Below are positions 1 through 7,618 of a stretch of DNA of 64,000 bases, piece by piece (positions within the stretch are counted from its first letter, which is position 1; each line of letters starts with the position of its first letter). Made by a program: the position numbers and the translations under genes. The stretch is from the NCBI RefSeq assembly GCF_036231355.1, contig NZ_CP109496.1, positions 3,348,001 to 3,412,000 on the forward strand, read 5' to 3'. Origin of the DNA: Streptomyces sp. NBC_01431 (GTDB lineage Bacteria; Actinomycetota; Actinomycetes; Streptomycetales; Streptomycetaceae). Under the pieces are notes generated by a model. It saw only the letters and a list, made by a program, of their open reading frames with translations, searched no databases and was not told the DNA's origin.

Positions 1-470
1 TCCCGCATCGCCTGGACGTCCAGCTTCTTCATGCCCATGACGGCCGCCATGACCCGATCGGTCTTCTCCTGGTCCCGGCCGAGCAGCTCGGGCAGCTCGG
101 CGGGGACGACCTGCCAGCTGAGCCCGTACTTGTCCTTCAGCCAGCCGCACGGCCCCTCTTCGCCGCCCTCGGACAGCAGCGCCCAGAACCGGTCGATCTC
201 CTCCTGGCCCTCGCAGGCCACCGCGAGCGAGACCGCCTCGGTGAAGGAGAACTGCGGGCCGCCGTTGAGCGCGATGAAGTGCTGGCCGGCGAGCTCGAAG
301 TCGACCGTCATGACCGAGCCGGTCTCACCGGGGGCCGACGCGGTGTAGCGGGTGATCCCCACGATGCGCGAGTCGCCGCCGAAGATGGCGACGTAGTGGT
401 TGGCGGCCTCCTCGGCCTGGGTGTCGAACCAGAGGAAGGGGGTGATCTTCTGGGTGATCTTCGCGGTCAT
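1..470 (-). CDS. VOC/PhnB-family protein, 3' end cut by window
   Basis: The minus strand reads open from an ATG at 470 to the window edge (156 codons), with an AGGAGG ribosome site just upstream (about 476-482). The start MTAKITQKITPFLWFDTQAE, followed by YVAIFGGDS, FIALNGGPQF and CGWLKDKYGLSWQVVP, is characteristic of the PhnB / 3-demethylubiquinone-methyltransferase-like branch of the vicinal oxygen chelate (glyoxalase) superfamily. Members are small cytoplasmic beta-alpha-beta proteins, mostly of unknown substrate. The family identification rests on recognised motifs; the reaction is unknown. The C-terminus lies outside the window. Confidence 0.85.
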   Translation of the reverse strand, partial: MTAKITQKITPFLWFDTQAEEAANHYVAIFGGDSRIVGITRYTASAPGETGSVMTVDFELAGQHFIALNGGPQFSFTEAVSLAVACEGQEEIDRFWALLSEGGEEGPCGWLKDKYGLSWQVVPAELPELLGRDQEKTDRVMAAVMGMKKLDVQAMR

Positions 471-728
471 CGTCGGCCTCCTTGCCGTTGCCGCCCGGTG
501 CGGGCGGCATCGACAGGTGGACCGGAACCGCGCGCGGAACTCATCGCCGTGCGGCCCGGGAGCCCCGCCTCCTCGCTGCGGCCCGGCCGTCCCAGCAGAT
601 CACCACGGCTGGCGGGCGGCAACATTTCCCGCGGAGTCGGGGGCCGGGGGCCGGGCCGGGAGCCAGGGAGCCGGGGAACTGGGACCGGGAAGCCAGGCCC
701 CGGCCCCGGCCGCTCCGGCGGGCGGAGG

Positions 729-1085
729 TCAGCCCTCGGCGATCTCCCGCACCTCCGAGGTGACGTCCCACTCCACCTCGTGGATCTGCACGAACCGCCT
801 CGCCCACTCCACGGCCTCCGCCTGATCCTTGGCCTGGATGATCGCGTAACCGCCCACGACCTCCTTGGACTCGGTGAACGGACCGTCGGTGACCGCGAGC
901 CCGTCGGCGTTCCAGCGGACCCGGGTGCCCTCGGCGGACGGCCTGAGGCCCGCGGTGTCGAGGAGGACACCGGCCTTGGTCATCTCGCCGATCAGTTCGC
1001 CCATCCGCTCCATGAGCTCGGGGCTGGGGCCGCCCGCGGGGGCGTTGTTCTCGTCGATGCGGACCATCGTCAGGTAGCGCGGCAT
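729..1085 (-). CDS. YciI-like (DGPF-domain) protein
   Basis: This 118-residue protein starts MPRYLTMVRIDE and contains VTDGPFTESKEVVGGYAII, the DGPF signature of the YCII-related (PF03795) family, with the usual closing pattern of small residues around an alternating beta/helix fold. Actinomycete members often sit beside ECF sigma factor or VOC-family genes; here a VOC-family gene lies next door on the same strand. The biochemical role is unknown. The 258 bp between the two genes hold GC-rich sequence with no gene that I can support. Confidence 0.85.
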   Translation of the reverse strand: MPRYLTMVRIDENNAPAGGPSPELMERMGELIGEMTKAGVLLDTAGLRPSAEGTRVRWNADGLAVTDGPFTESKEVVGGYAIIQAKDQAEAVEWARRFVQIHEVEWDVTSEVREIAEG

Positions 1086-1241
1086 GGCCGTCTCCGTTCT
1101 GTGCGTGGTGCGTGCGGTGCGGGGACCGTTCCCCGCCTCTCACTCATACGTCGAACGGGGGCCGCCGCGATCGACACCACCCGGGAAATCCGCCCAAGAT
1201 TCTTTCGCGCGCCCGTCGGGCCCGACAGACCCGGACACCGC

Positions 1242-2096
1242 TCAGACGTAGTCCTCCAGGCGGGCCACCGTGAAGCCCTGCTCCTGGATGTGGCGGAGCA
1301 TGTTGGCCGTCATCTCCGTCATGGAGGTGCCCTTGAGCTCCTTGGGGCCGCGGAAGTGCGCCAGGATGATGTCGCCCGGGTGCAGCTTCTTGTCGCCGCG
1401 CTGGTACTGCATGTTGGTTATCTGCATCGTTTCGCGCCACAACACGATCGCCTGGAGATCGCAGGCCTTGGCCGCCGTCCGGGTGTTCTCGTTCCAGTTG
1501 CCGTACGGGGGCCGGAACAGCCGGGGCACCTTGCCGTACTCCTTGCCCAGCTTCTGCTCCTGGGTGCATATCTCGTTCTTCTGCGCGGCCGCGCCGAGCG
1601 TGCGCAGGTTGGGGTGCGAGAGCGTGTGGTTCTCGATGGAGTTGCCGAGCTCCTGGAGCGGCTTGAAGTAGCCGTAGTCGCTGCGGATGATGTCGTCGGT
1701 CAGGAACATCGTGAAGGGGACCTTCAGGTCCCGCATCATCTCGACGAACTTGGGGTCCTTCTCGGCCCCGTCGTCGAACGTCACGAAGACGATCTTGTCC
1801 TTGGTGGGGATGTCGCTCACCACCGGCACCTCGCCGGGCTTCGCCTTCACCGGCTTCTCGGCCGGCGGCGCGGGCGGTGCGGCGAACGGCTTGAGCCCCC
1901 ACTTGCTGTACGCGGCCGCGCCGTCGGCCCCGTCGGCGCCCGGGGACGCGGACGGCTTGCCGCCGACCTGACCGGACGGGGCGGACGCGGACGGCGCGCT
2001 GCCCGAGCCACCGCCGGACGAGCAGCCCGCGACCATCAGAAGCCCGAACAGAGCCGCACCGACCGCCTTCTTGCGACCGATTGCCTTCTTGCGCAC
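1242..2096 (-). CDS. Polysaccharide deacetylase lipoprotein
   Basis: The protein has 284 residues. The N-terminus MRKKAIGRKKAVG, a short hydrophobic stretch and the lipobox MVAGC (Cys at about 25) indicate a secreted lipoprotein, followed by a Gly/Ser/Ala/Pro linker of about 60 residues. The C-terminal 190 residues form a NodB-type deacetylase domain: motif 1 TFDDG (the Asp pair), motif 2 NHTLSHPNL (metal His residues), motif 3 RPPYGN, then LWRET and a terminal ILAHF where most members have ILLHD. Family members remove N-acetyl groups from cell-wall or other polysaccharides outside the cell; the substrate here is unknown. It is a single-gene unit, with about 170 bp separating it from the tsaD cluster. 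Confidence 0.88.
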   Translation of the reverse strand: MRKKAIGRKKAVGAALFGLLMVAGCSSGGGSGSAPSASAPSGQVGGKPSASPGADGADGAAAYSKWGLKPFAAPPAPPAEKPVKAKPGEVPVVSDIPTKDKIVFVTFDDGAEKDPKFVEMMRDLKVPFTMFLTDDIIRSDYGYFKPLQELGNSIENHTLSHPNLRTLGAAAQKNEICTQEQKLGKEYGKVPRLFRPPYGNWNENTRTAAKACDLQAIVLWRETMQITNMQYQRGDKKLHPGDIILAHFRGPKELKGTSMTEMTANMLRHIQEQGFTVARLEDYV

Positions 2097-2203
2097 GAGC
2101 CAACCCCATGTCCGTTTTCAGTCATCACCTGCAGAGAGGTTGATGCCAGAAACAGTCACAAGGTTGCTTTAAATGATCAGCCGTTGGTCACCGGTGGTTA
2201 GGT

Positions 2204-2244
2204 GGTGACCAGTCAGCGGTCAGACGGTGGCCAGTCAGCAGTCG
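2204..2244. repeat. Direct repeat, 22-bp period
   Basis: Two near-identical copies of GGTGRCCAGTCAGCRGTC lie at 2204-2222 and 2226-2244, between the deacetylase lipoprotein gene and the small gene downstream of tsaD. They could be paired binding sites upstream of the lipoprotein gene or a small local duplication. Nothing more can be read from the sequence. Confidence 0.5.
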
Positions 2245-2269
2245 ATCATTCAGCGATCGGGCAGACCCG

Positions 2270-2521
2270 TCAGTCCACCGGCTCGAAACGCCAGCGGTGC
2301 ACCGGCCGTGCCACCAACTCCCCTGCCGGATCGGGCAGTTCGGGCAGTTCCGCGTCGTACGGGGCGTCCCACCAGGTGATGACGAGGACCCGGTCGCCGG
2401 GCGCGCGCATGATCTCGCGGCGCAGTGGCGAACCGGCCACGGGCCGCTCCCGCACCCAGGCGAGGAGTGCGGCGCCGCGCCCCTCGGCGGCGCGGGCCTC
2501 CCACATCAGCGCGACGGTCAT
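2270..2521 (-). CDS. Hypothetical protein coupled to tsaD, 83 aa
   Basis: The ATG at 2521 overlaps the tsaD stop codon in an ATGA arrangement, which argues for translational coupling and fixes this start over longer in-frame options inside tsaD. The product, [20 protein letters not shown] and onward, has 83 residues and includes [11 protein letters not shown] and ends HRWRFEP. It has no signal peptide or membrane segment and looks like a small alpha/beta fold (antibiotic-biosynthesis-monooxygenase-like at best). I do not recognise a function. Its position as last gene of the tsaE...tsaB-rimI-tsaD series suggests co-expression only. Confidence 0.8.
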   Translation of the reverse strand: MTVALMWEARAAEGRGAALLAWVRERPVAGSPLRREIMRAPGDRVLVITWWDAPYDAELPELPDPAGELVARPVHRWRFEPVD

Positions 2522-3630
2522 GAGTACAGGTTCTTCTTGCTGACCTCGTGCACGTGGTCGTGGTCGTGGCTGTGCGCGTGCGCCTCGCCGGGCACGTGCG
2601 GCTCGGTCACCGGCAGCGAGGAGTCCGCCGAGAGCTCCCAGTCGGAGGCGGACCGGTTGCGCGCCACCATCTCGGCGCCGAGGGCCGCGACCATCGCGCC
2701 GTTGTCCGTGCACAGACCGGGGCGCGGCACCCGCAGCCGGATCCCGGCCCGCTCGCAGCGCTCCTGGGCGAGCGCCCGCAGGCGGGAGTTGGCCGCGACC
2801 CCGCCGCCGATCATCAGGTGGTCGACGCCCTCGTCCTTGCAGGCCCGTACCGCCTTGCGGGTCAGCACGTCCACCACGGCCTCCTGGAAGGACGCGGCGA
2901 CATCGCGCACCGGAACCTCCTCGCCCGCGTTCCGCTTGGCCTCGATCCAGCGGGCCACCGCGGTCTTGAGGCCGGAGAAGGAGAAGTCGTACGCCGGGTC
3001 GCGCGGACCGGTCAGGCCGCGCGGGAACGCGATCGCCGTCGGGTCGCCCTCCTTGGCCAGCCGGTCGATGACCGGGCCGCCGGGGAAGCCGAGGTTCAGC
3101 ACCCGGGCGATCTTGTCGAAGGCCTCGCCCGCCGCGTCGTCGATGGTGGCCCCCATGGGGCGGACGTCGGCGGTGATGTCGGGGGCGAGCAGCAGCGAGG
3201 AGTGGCCGCCGGAGACGAGCAGCGCCATCGTCGGCTCGGGCAGCGGCCCGTGCTCCAACTGGTCGACGCAGATGTGCGAGGCGAGGTGGTTGACCCCGTA
3301 CAGCGGCTTGTTCAGCGCGTACGCGTACGCCTTGGCGGCCGAGACGCCGACGAGCAGCGCGCCGGCGAGCCCGGGGCCCGCGGTGACCGCGATGCCGTCG
3401 AGGTCACGCGCGGAGATCCCGGCGGTCTTCAGGGCGCGTTCGATGGTCGGCACCATCGCTTCGAGGTGGGCCCGCGAGGCGATCTCGGGGACCACGCCGC
3501 CGAACCGGGCGTGCGTGTCCACGCTGGAGGCCACGGCGTCGGCGAGCAGCGTCGTCCCGCGCACGATGCCGACGCCGGTCTCGTCGCAGGAGGTCTCGAT
3601 GCCCAGTACGAGCGGTTCGTCAGCAGCCAT
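2518..3630 (-). CDS. tsaD: tRNA threonylcarbamoyladenosine transferase TsaD
   Basis: TsaD transfers the threonylcarbamoyl group to A37 of ANN-reading tRNAs, working with TsaB and TsaE. The sequence shows [11 protein letters not shown] at the N-terminus (ASKHA phosphate loop), the metal-binding pair H115-x3-H119 in NHLASHI, and [14 protein letters not shown] and [11 protein letters not shown] downstream. It has 370 residues, somewhat longer than the usual ~340, because of a C-terminal tail rich in alternating His ([13 protein letters not shown], residues about 350-362). Its ATG shares one base with the rimI stop, and its stop overlaps the next gene, so rimI-tsaD and the 83-residue gene look co-translated. 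Confidence 0.97.
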   Translation of the reverse strand: MAADEPLVLGIETSCDETGVGIVRGTTLLADAVASSVDTHARFGGVVPEIASRAHLEAMVPTIERALKTAGISARDLDGIAVTAGPGLAGALLVGVSAAKAYAYALNKPLYGVNHLASHICVDQLEHGPLPEPTMALLVSGGHSSLLLAPDITADVRPMGATIDDAAGEAFDKIARVLNLGFPGGPVIDRLAKEGDPTAIAFPRGLTGPRDPAYDFSFSGLKTAVARWIEAKRNAGEEVPVRDVAASFQEAVVDVLTRKAVRACKDEGVDHLMIGGGVAANSRLRALAQERCERAGIRLRVPRPGLCTDNGAMVAALGAEMVARNRSASDWELSADSSLPVTEPHVPGEAHAHSHDHDHVHEVSKKNLYS

Positions 3631-4169
3631 CAGTCAGTCTCTTCTGTTCCTTGGACGGTCAGTCGCATCACGAGCGCGTCGACGTTGCCCGGCTGGTAGT
3701 AGCCGCGCCTGAAGCCGATGGGCTCGAAGCCGAAGCGCTCGTAGAGCTTCTGGGCCCGGGTGTTGTCCACGCGCACTTCGAGCAGGACCTCGTCGCACTC
3801 GAAGGCGGTGGCGTGCTTGAGCAGGTCGGTCAGGAGGCGGGCGCCGAGCCCGGTGCCCCACTGGTCGCGGGCCGCGGCGATGGTCTGGACGTCGCCGAGG
3901 CCGCCGACCGCGGCGAGTCCGGCGTAGCCGACGAGGCGGCCGTCCTGTTCGGCGACCACATAGCGGCGGGTGGCGCCGGGCCCGCGCGCGTGGGCGAGCT
4001 CGGACCAGAACATCCCCGCCGACCAGGCATCCTCGGGGAAGAGGTCGTGTTCGAGGTCGAGCACGGGCGCGATGTCCCACCAGCGCATCTCGCGCAGCGA
4101 CGGACGGGGGCCGCCGCGCACCGGTGTCGGTGCGGGGCAGTGGCCGGGCGACGGGTGGGCCTGGGTCAC
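3630..4169 (-). CDS. rimI: Ribosomal protein S18-alanine N-acetyltransferase
   Basis: A GNAT-family protein of 179 residues. After a Pro-rich N-terminus come [26 protein letters not shown], typical of RimI, the acetyl-CoA loop around [11 protein letters not shown], and the motif [22 protein letters not shown]. RimI acetylates the N-terminal Ala of ribosomal protein bS18. It lies between tsaB (4-bp ATGA overlap) and tsaD (1-bp overlap), a conserved arrangement in many bacteria. Other GNAT substrates cannot be excluded from sequence alone. Confidence 0.93.
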   Translation of the reverse strand: MTQAHPSPGHCPAPTPVRGGPRPSLREMRWWDIAPVLDLEHDLFPEDAWSAGMFWSELAHARGPGATRRYVVAEQDGRLVGYAGLAAVGGLGDVQTIAAARDQWGTGLGARLLTDLLKHATAFECDEVLLEVRVDNTRAQKLYERFGFEPIGFRRGYYQPGNVDALVMRLTVQGTEETD

Positions 4170-4819
4170 TTGGGGGTGACCACCTTGTAGTTCTTGGGCA
4201 CCTGGGCGTCCGGGCGGCGCAGGTAGAGGGGGGTCGGCGGCAGGAACTCCGAGCCCTGGGCCAGCTTGTGGGCCGCGAGCGCGGCGAGCGCCGCCGCCGA
4301 CTGGTGCTCGGGGCCACGCGCGTCGGGGAACGCCTCCGGGTAGAGGACGGCGCCCGCTCCGACGACGGGCAGTCCGCTCAGCTCCTCGGCGATCTCGCCG
4401 GGCCGGTCGACGGCGGGCTCGCCCGCGCGGGTACGGAAGTCGTCGTATCTAGCCCAGTACACCTCCTTGCGGCGGGCGTCGGTCGCGACCACGAAGGGCT
4501 CCTCGATGCCGGAGGCGTAGGCGAGTCCGTCCAGGGTGCACAGGCCGTGGACGGGGACGCCGAGCACGGAGGCGAAGGTCGCCGCGGTGACCAGGCCGAC
4601 CCGCAGCCCGGTGTACGGGCCGGGTCCGACCCCGACGACCAGGTCCGTCACGGCGTCCAGTTTCAGGCCGGCCTCGGCGAGCACCCGCTCGACGGCGGGC
4701 AGCAGCAGCTCCCCGTGCCTGCGGGCGTCGACCTGACTGGACTCGGCGACGACGGCGGTGCCGTCGTGCAGGGCGACGGTGACGGCGGGGGTGGCGGTAT
4801 CAACGGCGAGCAAGAGCAC
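4166..4819 (-). CDS. tsaB: tRNA threonylcarbamoyladenosine dimerisation protein TsaB
   Basis: A protein of 217 residues with the ASKHA N-terminal motif LLLAVDTATPAVTVAL, then GVGPGPYTGLRVG and DARRKEVYWARYD, all diagnostic of TsaB (YeaZ). TsaB is the non-catalytic partner that dimerises with TsaD for t6A37 synthesis. It is the first gene of the overlapping tsaB-rimI-tsaD unit. A divergent plus-strand gene begins about 120 bp away, so the interval 4820-4940 must hold both promoters. Confidence 0.96.
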   Translation of the reverse strand: MLLLAVDTATPAVTVALHDGTAVVAESSQVDARRHGELLLPAVERVLAEAGLKLDAVTDLVVGVGPGPYTGLRVGLVTAATFASVLGVPVHGLCTLDGLAYASGIEEPFVVATDARRKEVYWARYDDFRTRAGEPAVDRPGEIAEELSGLPVVGAGAVLYPEAFPDARGPEHQSAAALAALAAHKLAQGSEFLPPTPLYLRRPDAQVPKNYKVVTPK

Positions 4820-4940
4820 GCGAACAGCCTACGACCAAGGCGGCGGAGGCACGGCGTCCCGCCCAAGGCATCACCTGCTGCTACCGTCAGCCGCAGGTAT
4901 GACCGTAGACATGCACGTACGTACGAAAGGGGAAGCCCAG

Positions 4941-5510
4941 GTGGCACGGAGCAGCTCGGGATTCGTGGCCGCGATCACCGTGGCCGCTCTCGCGGTGGTC
5001 GGCTTCCTCGCCTTCCAGGCCTCGGCGAGCGCACCGCGGGCCGCGGACCTCGCGGCCCCCGGTACCAGCGCGTCCCCTTCCGTGAAGCCATCGAAGGCAC
5101 CGGCCGCGGGCTCGCCCAACAACAGGGTCGACCTCTCGGTGCCGGCCAACTCGGGCACCGGCGTACGGGTCGTGTACGCGCTCGGCGCGAAGCGGGTGTG
5201 GCTGGTGGGCGTGACGAAGACGCCGAAGACCTTCGAGGTCATGCCGTCCACGATCAGCCCGAAGCCGGGCACCTACGTCGTGACCTCGCGTTCGGGCAAC
5301 GTCACGGGCTCGGACGGGGTGGCCGTCGAGCACGTGGTGCGGTTCGCGAGCAGCGAGAACGTGGCGATCGGCTTCAGCGCGGCGGTCGACGGCTCGATGG
5401 CGAGCCCCAAGACGGAGAAGAAGACCGGCGGCATCCGCATGAAGCGGGCGGACGGCAACGCGATGTGGACGTTCGCGACCGTCAACTCGAAGGTCGTCGT
5501 CGTCCCGTAA
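4941..5510 (+). CDS. Membrane-anchored degenerate L,D-transpeptidase-like protein
   Basis: The GTG at 4941 is chosen because AAGGGGAA lies 8 bases upstream; in-frame ATGs at 4911 and 4899 are alternatives. The 189-residue product has one N-terminal hydrophobic segment (GFVAAITVAALAVVGFLAFQ), then a Ser/Pro/Ala linker. The C-terminal ~110 residues have the layout of a YkuD domain: AKRVWLVGVTKTPKTFEVMP, SPKPGTYVVTSR, a strand VAIGFSAAVDGS, and KKTGGIRMKRADGNAMW near residues 160-177. In active enzymes this last motif is SHGCIRM; here the His and the catalytic Cys positions are Thr and Gly. Seen: the pattern. Inferred: an inactive, envelope-located homologue, possibly binding peptidoglycan. Confidence 0.8.
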   Translation: MARSSSGFVAAITVAALAVVGFLAFQASASAPRAADLAAPGTSASPSVKPSKAPAAGSPNNRVDLSVPANSGTGVRVVYALGAKRVWLVGVTKTPKTFEVMPSTISPKPGTYVVTSRSGNVTGSDGVAVEHVVRFASSENVAIGFSAAVDGSMASPKTEKKTGGIRMKRADGNAMWTFATVNSKVVVVP

Positions 5511-5547
5511 TCGCGCGTCCGACCGCCCCGACGAACACTCGATAGAG

Positions 5548-5727
5548 CTACGCCGCGTCCTTGCGGGCGTCGTCCTCGGTGGTCGTCTTCGGGGCGCTCT
5601 CGCGTGGTGGGGTCGACACCGCGCTGGCCGCGGCGCACGAGGCGAGCAGATCGTGTATCGACACCCCGAGCGGCGCCGGGACGCCCCGCGGGGCCTGCGG
5701 CTTCGCTTCGCGTTCCGGCACGGTCAT
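5548..5727 (-). CDS. Small protein, 59 aa, unknown function
   Basis: A short reading frame with a strong AGGAGG site ahead of its ATG at 5727. It encodes MTVPEREAKPQAPRGVPAPL then GVSIHDLLASCAAASAVSTP and a charged, Thr/Asp-rich C-terminus ending DDARKDAA. The SIHDLLASCAAA segment looks helical and is probably the conserved part; the rest looks disordered. There is no signal peptide. A near-perfect palindrome (5759-5776) lies about 30 bp before the start codon, suggesting its own regulated promoter. I recall similar short genes beside tsaE in other Streptomyces but cannot verify that here. Function unknown. Confidence 0.7.
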   Translation of the reverse strand: MTVPEREAKPQAPRGVPAPLGVSIHDLLASCAAASAVSTPPRESAPKTTTEDDARKDAA

Positions 5728-5758
5728 GGCGGCCTCCTGAGGCTGCGGAAGAAGGCGC

Positions 5759-5776
5759 GGTTAGGTAGACCTAACC
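5759..5776. promoter_or_regulatory. 18-bp palindrome upstream of small gene
   Basis: The arms GGTTAGGT and ACCTAACC pair perfectly across a 2-bp centre. The site lies 32 bp before the ATG of the 59-residue gene and about 105 bp past the tsaE stop, in an operator-like position. The half sites resemble those of DtxR/IdeR-type iron boxes, but the spacing differs from the 19-bp iron-box consensus. The regulator is unknown. Confidence 0.6.
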
Positions 5777-5880
5777 AGGTCTCTGTCTCCATGTGACCAC
5801 GCCTGGTGCGGCCCGCGCAACATTTTGCCGACGGCTTGTCGGAATGTACGGCGCACTCCGGCCCCGCCCGAGGCGCGTCC

Positions 5881-6390
5881 TCAGAGGCTCTCGACTCCCG
5901 CGTCCGCCCAGCGGGGCCCGATTCCGGTGACCGTGACGGTCCTGCGGTCGTCGTCGGTCTCGCCCACCACGCGGTCGATCAGCACCTGGAGCCGGTCCTC
6001 CGAGAGGTCTTCGACCTTCCCCTCGCCCCACTCCACGACGACCACGGACTCGGGCAGCGACACGTCGAGGTCGAGGTCCTCCATCTCGTCGAGCCCTCCG
6101 CCGAGGCGGTACGCGTCGACGTGCACCAGCGCGGGTCCGCCGACCAGGGAGGGGTGGACGCGGGCGATGACGAAAGTGGGCGACGTCACGGCACCCCGCA
6201 CCCCGAGGCCCTCACCGAGGCCGCGGGTCAGGGTCGTCTTGCCCGCGCCGAGCTCTCCCGTGAGCATCACGAGGTCGCCGGGACGGAGCAGTTTCGCGAT
6301 GCGACGGCCCAACTCCTGCATTTCGGAAGGGGAGTTGAGGGTCATGCCGGTGCCGGCGTCAGCCGCCGGGCTGCTGTGCGGTGCTTCCAT
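5881..6390 (-). CDS. tsaE: tRNA threonylcarbamoyladenosine biosynthesis ATPase TsaE
   Basis: A P-loop protein of 169 residues: Walker A GELGAGKTTLTRG, then SPTFVIARVHPS, HVDAYRLGG and VVVVEWGEG, all typical of TsaE (YjeE). TsaE provides the ATPase activity needed for turnover of the TsaB-TsaD complex. The ATG at 6390 lies inside the end of the upstream hydrolase gene (32-bp overlap), indicating co-transcription; a TTG three codons earlier and an ATG at MTLNSP are weaker alternatives. It is separated from tsaB, rimI and tsaD by the small gene and the degenerate transpeptidase gene. Confidence 0.95.
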   Translation of the reverse strand: MEAPHSSPAADAGTGMTLNSPSEMQELGRRIAKLLRPGDLVMLTGELGAGKTTLTRGLGEGLGVRGAVTSPTFVIARVHPSLVGGPALVHVDAYRLGGGLDEMEDLDLDVSLPESVVVVEWGEGKVEDLSEDRLQVLIDRVVGETDDDRRTVTVTGIGPRWADAGVESL

Positions 6391-7594
6391 GCGTCCCAAC
6401 GTTAGCGGCCTGCGGGACCGCGCCGACCCGGGCCAGGAGGTCGGCGAGGCGGTCGGTGACCGTCTCGGGGTGCTCCAGCATCACCAGATGCCCGGCGTCC
6501 GGCACTATGACCAGCTCCGCGTCGGGCAGCAGATCGGCGATGGCCTCGCTGTGCGAGCTGGGGGTCACCAGATCGCTCTCGCCCGCCAGGACCAGGACCG
6601 GGACCTCCGCGAAGACAGGCAGGGCCGCGGCCTTGTCGTGCTCGGAGAAGGCCGGGTAGAACTCCGCGACGACGTCGATCGGAGTGCTCTCGATCATTCG
6701 CTCGGCGAACCGGGCGATGGCCGGGTCGACGTCCTTGGAGGAGAACGAGTAGCGCTTGATCATGCCGGCGAAGAGATCCGCCGTGGCCCGCCGGCCGCGC
6801 TCCACCAGCTCGGCCTGCGAACCCAGCGCCTTGAGCACCCCGGGCAGCACCCGGCGCACCGCGTTGACCCCGGCGACCGGAAGCCCGTAGTTGACTTCGC
6901 CGAGCTTGCCCGACGACGTACCGACGAAGGCGACGCCGACCACGCGCTCTCGGATCAGTTCGGGGTACTGGTCGGCCAGGGCCATGATCGTCATGCCGCC
7001 CATGGAGTGACCGACCAGGACCAGCGGGCCGTCCGGTGCGGCCGCGTCGATGACGGCCTTCAGATCGCGGCCGAGCTGGTCGATGTCGACCGGCACGCCC
7101 TCGCGCTGGGCCTTGCCGCGGTCGGAACGGCCGTGGCTGCGCTGGTCCCAGTGCACGGTGCGGACCACTCCGCGCAGCGCGGCCCGCTGGAAGTGCCAGG
7201 AGTCCTGGCTCAGGCAGTAGCCGTGCGAGAAGACCACGGTGACCGGGGCCGGGGGCTTGCGTCCGAAGAGCCTGCGCTTGCGCGAGCCGTTGGCGCCCGC
7301 CTCCGGCTCGACCTCGTCGCTCTCGTAGTAGAGGACGGTGCCGTCGTCGGCGACCGCCTTGCCCGGCATCCCGCGCAACGAACCGTAGGGGCCGGACGCG
7401 TCCAGCGCCAGACGGGCCTTCTTGCGCATGCCGCGCCCGACGGTGAGCCGCTCTATGGCGACGCCGGCCGCCGCGCCCGCCGCGACCACACCTATCGCGG
7501 CGCCCGCGATCCCCGCCACGCGCCAGTTACCCACCGCCGTCTGGGCACCCTGGACCGCGGATGCGACGGCGTCCCCCGTGCTGGTCTCGCTCAC
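6359..7594 (-). CDS. Alpha/beta hydrolase with N-terminal membrane segment
   Basis: The protein has 411 residues. Residues about 25-48 (VAGIAGAAIGVVAAGAAAGVAIE) are hydrophobic and Gly/Ala-rich, suggesting a membrane anchor. The rest is an alpha/beta hydrolase: FSHGYCLSQDSW (oxyanion region), WDQRSHGRSD, the nucleophile elbow GHSMGG, the acid in LAGESDLVTP and the catalytic His in PDAGHLVMLEHPE. The gene lies between alr (24-bp gap) and tsaE (overlap), a conserved actinomycete order. The substrate is unknown; possibilities include lipids or esters at the membrane. Family call is firm, function is not. Confidence 0.92.
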   Translation of the reverse strand: MSETSTGDAVASAVQGAQTAVGNWRVAGIAGAAIGVVAAGAAAGVAIERLTVGRGMRKKARLALDASGPYGSLRGMPGKAVADDGTVLYYESDEVEPEAGANGSRKRRLFGRKPPAPVTVVFSHGYCLSQDSWHFQRAALRGVVRTVHWDQRSHGRSDRGKAQREGVPVDIDQLGRDLKAVIDAAAPDGPLVLVGHSMGGMTIMALADQYPELIRERVVGVAFVGTSSGKLGEVNYGLPVAGVNAVRRVLPGVLKALGSQAELVERGRRATADLFAGMIKRYSFSSKDVDPAIARFAERMIESTPIDVVAEFYPAFSEHDKAAALPVFAEVPVLVLAGESDLVTPSSHSEAIADLLPDAELVIVPDAGHLVMLEHPETVTDRLADLLARVGAVPQAANVGTHGSTAQQPGG

Positions 7595-7618
7595 CGTGCC
7601 GCTCCGCTCTCGCTCGTC

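Noticed and set aside
5759..5776. Canonical DmdR/IdeR iron box
   Set aside because: The half sites match in sequence, but the centre spacing (2 bp between TTAGGT and ACCTAA) differs from the 7 bp of the 19-bp consensus, so it is kept only as an unassigned palindrome.
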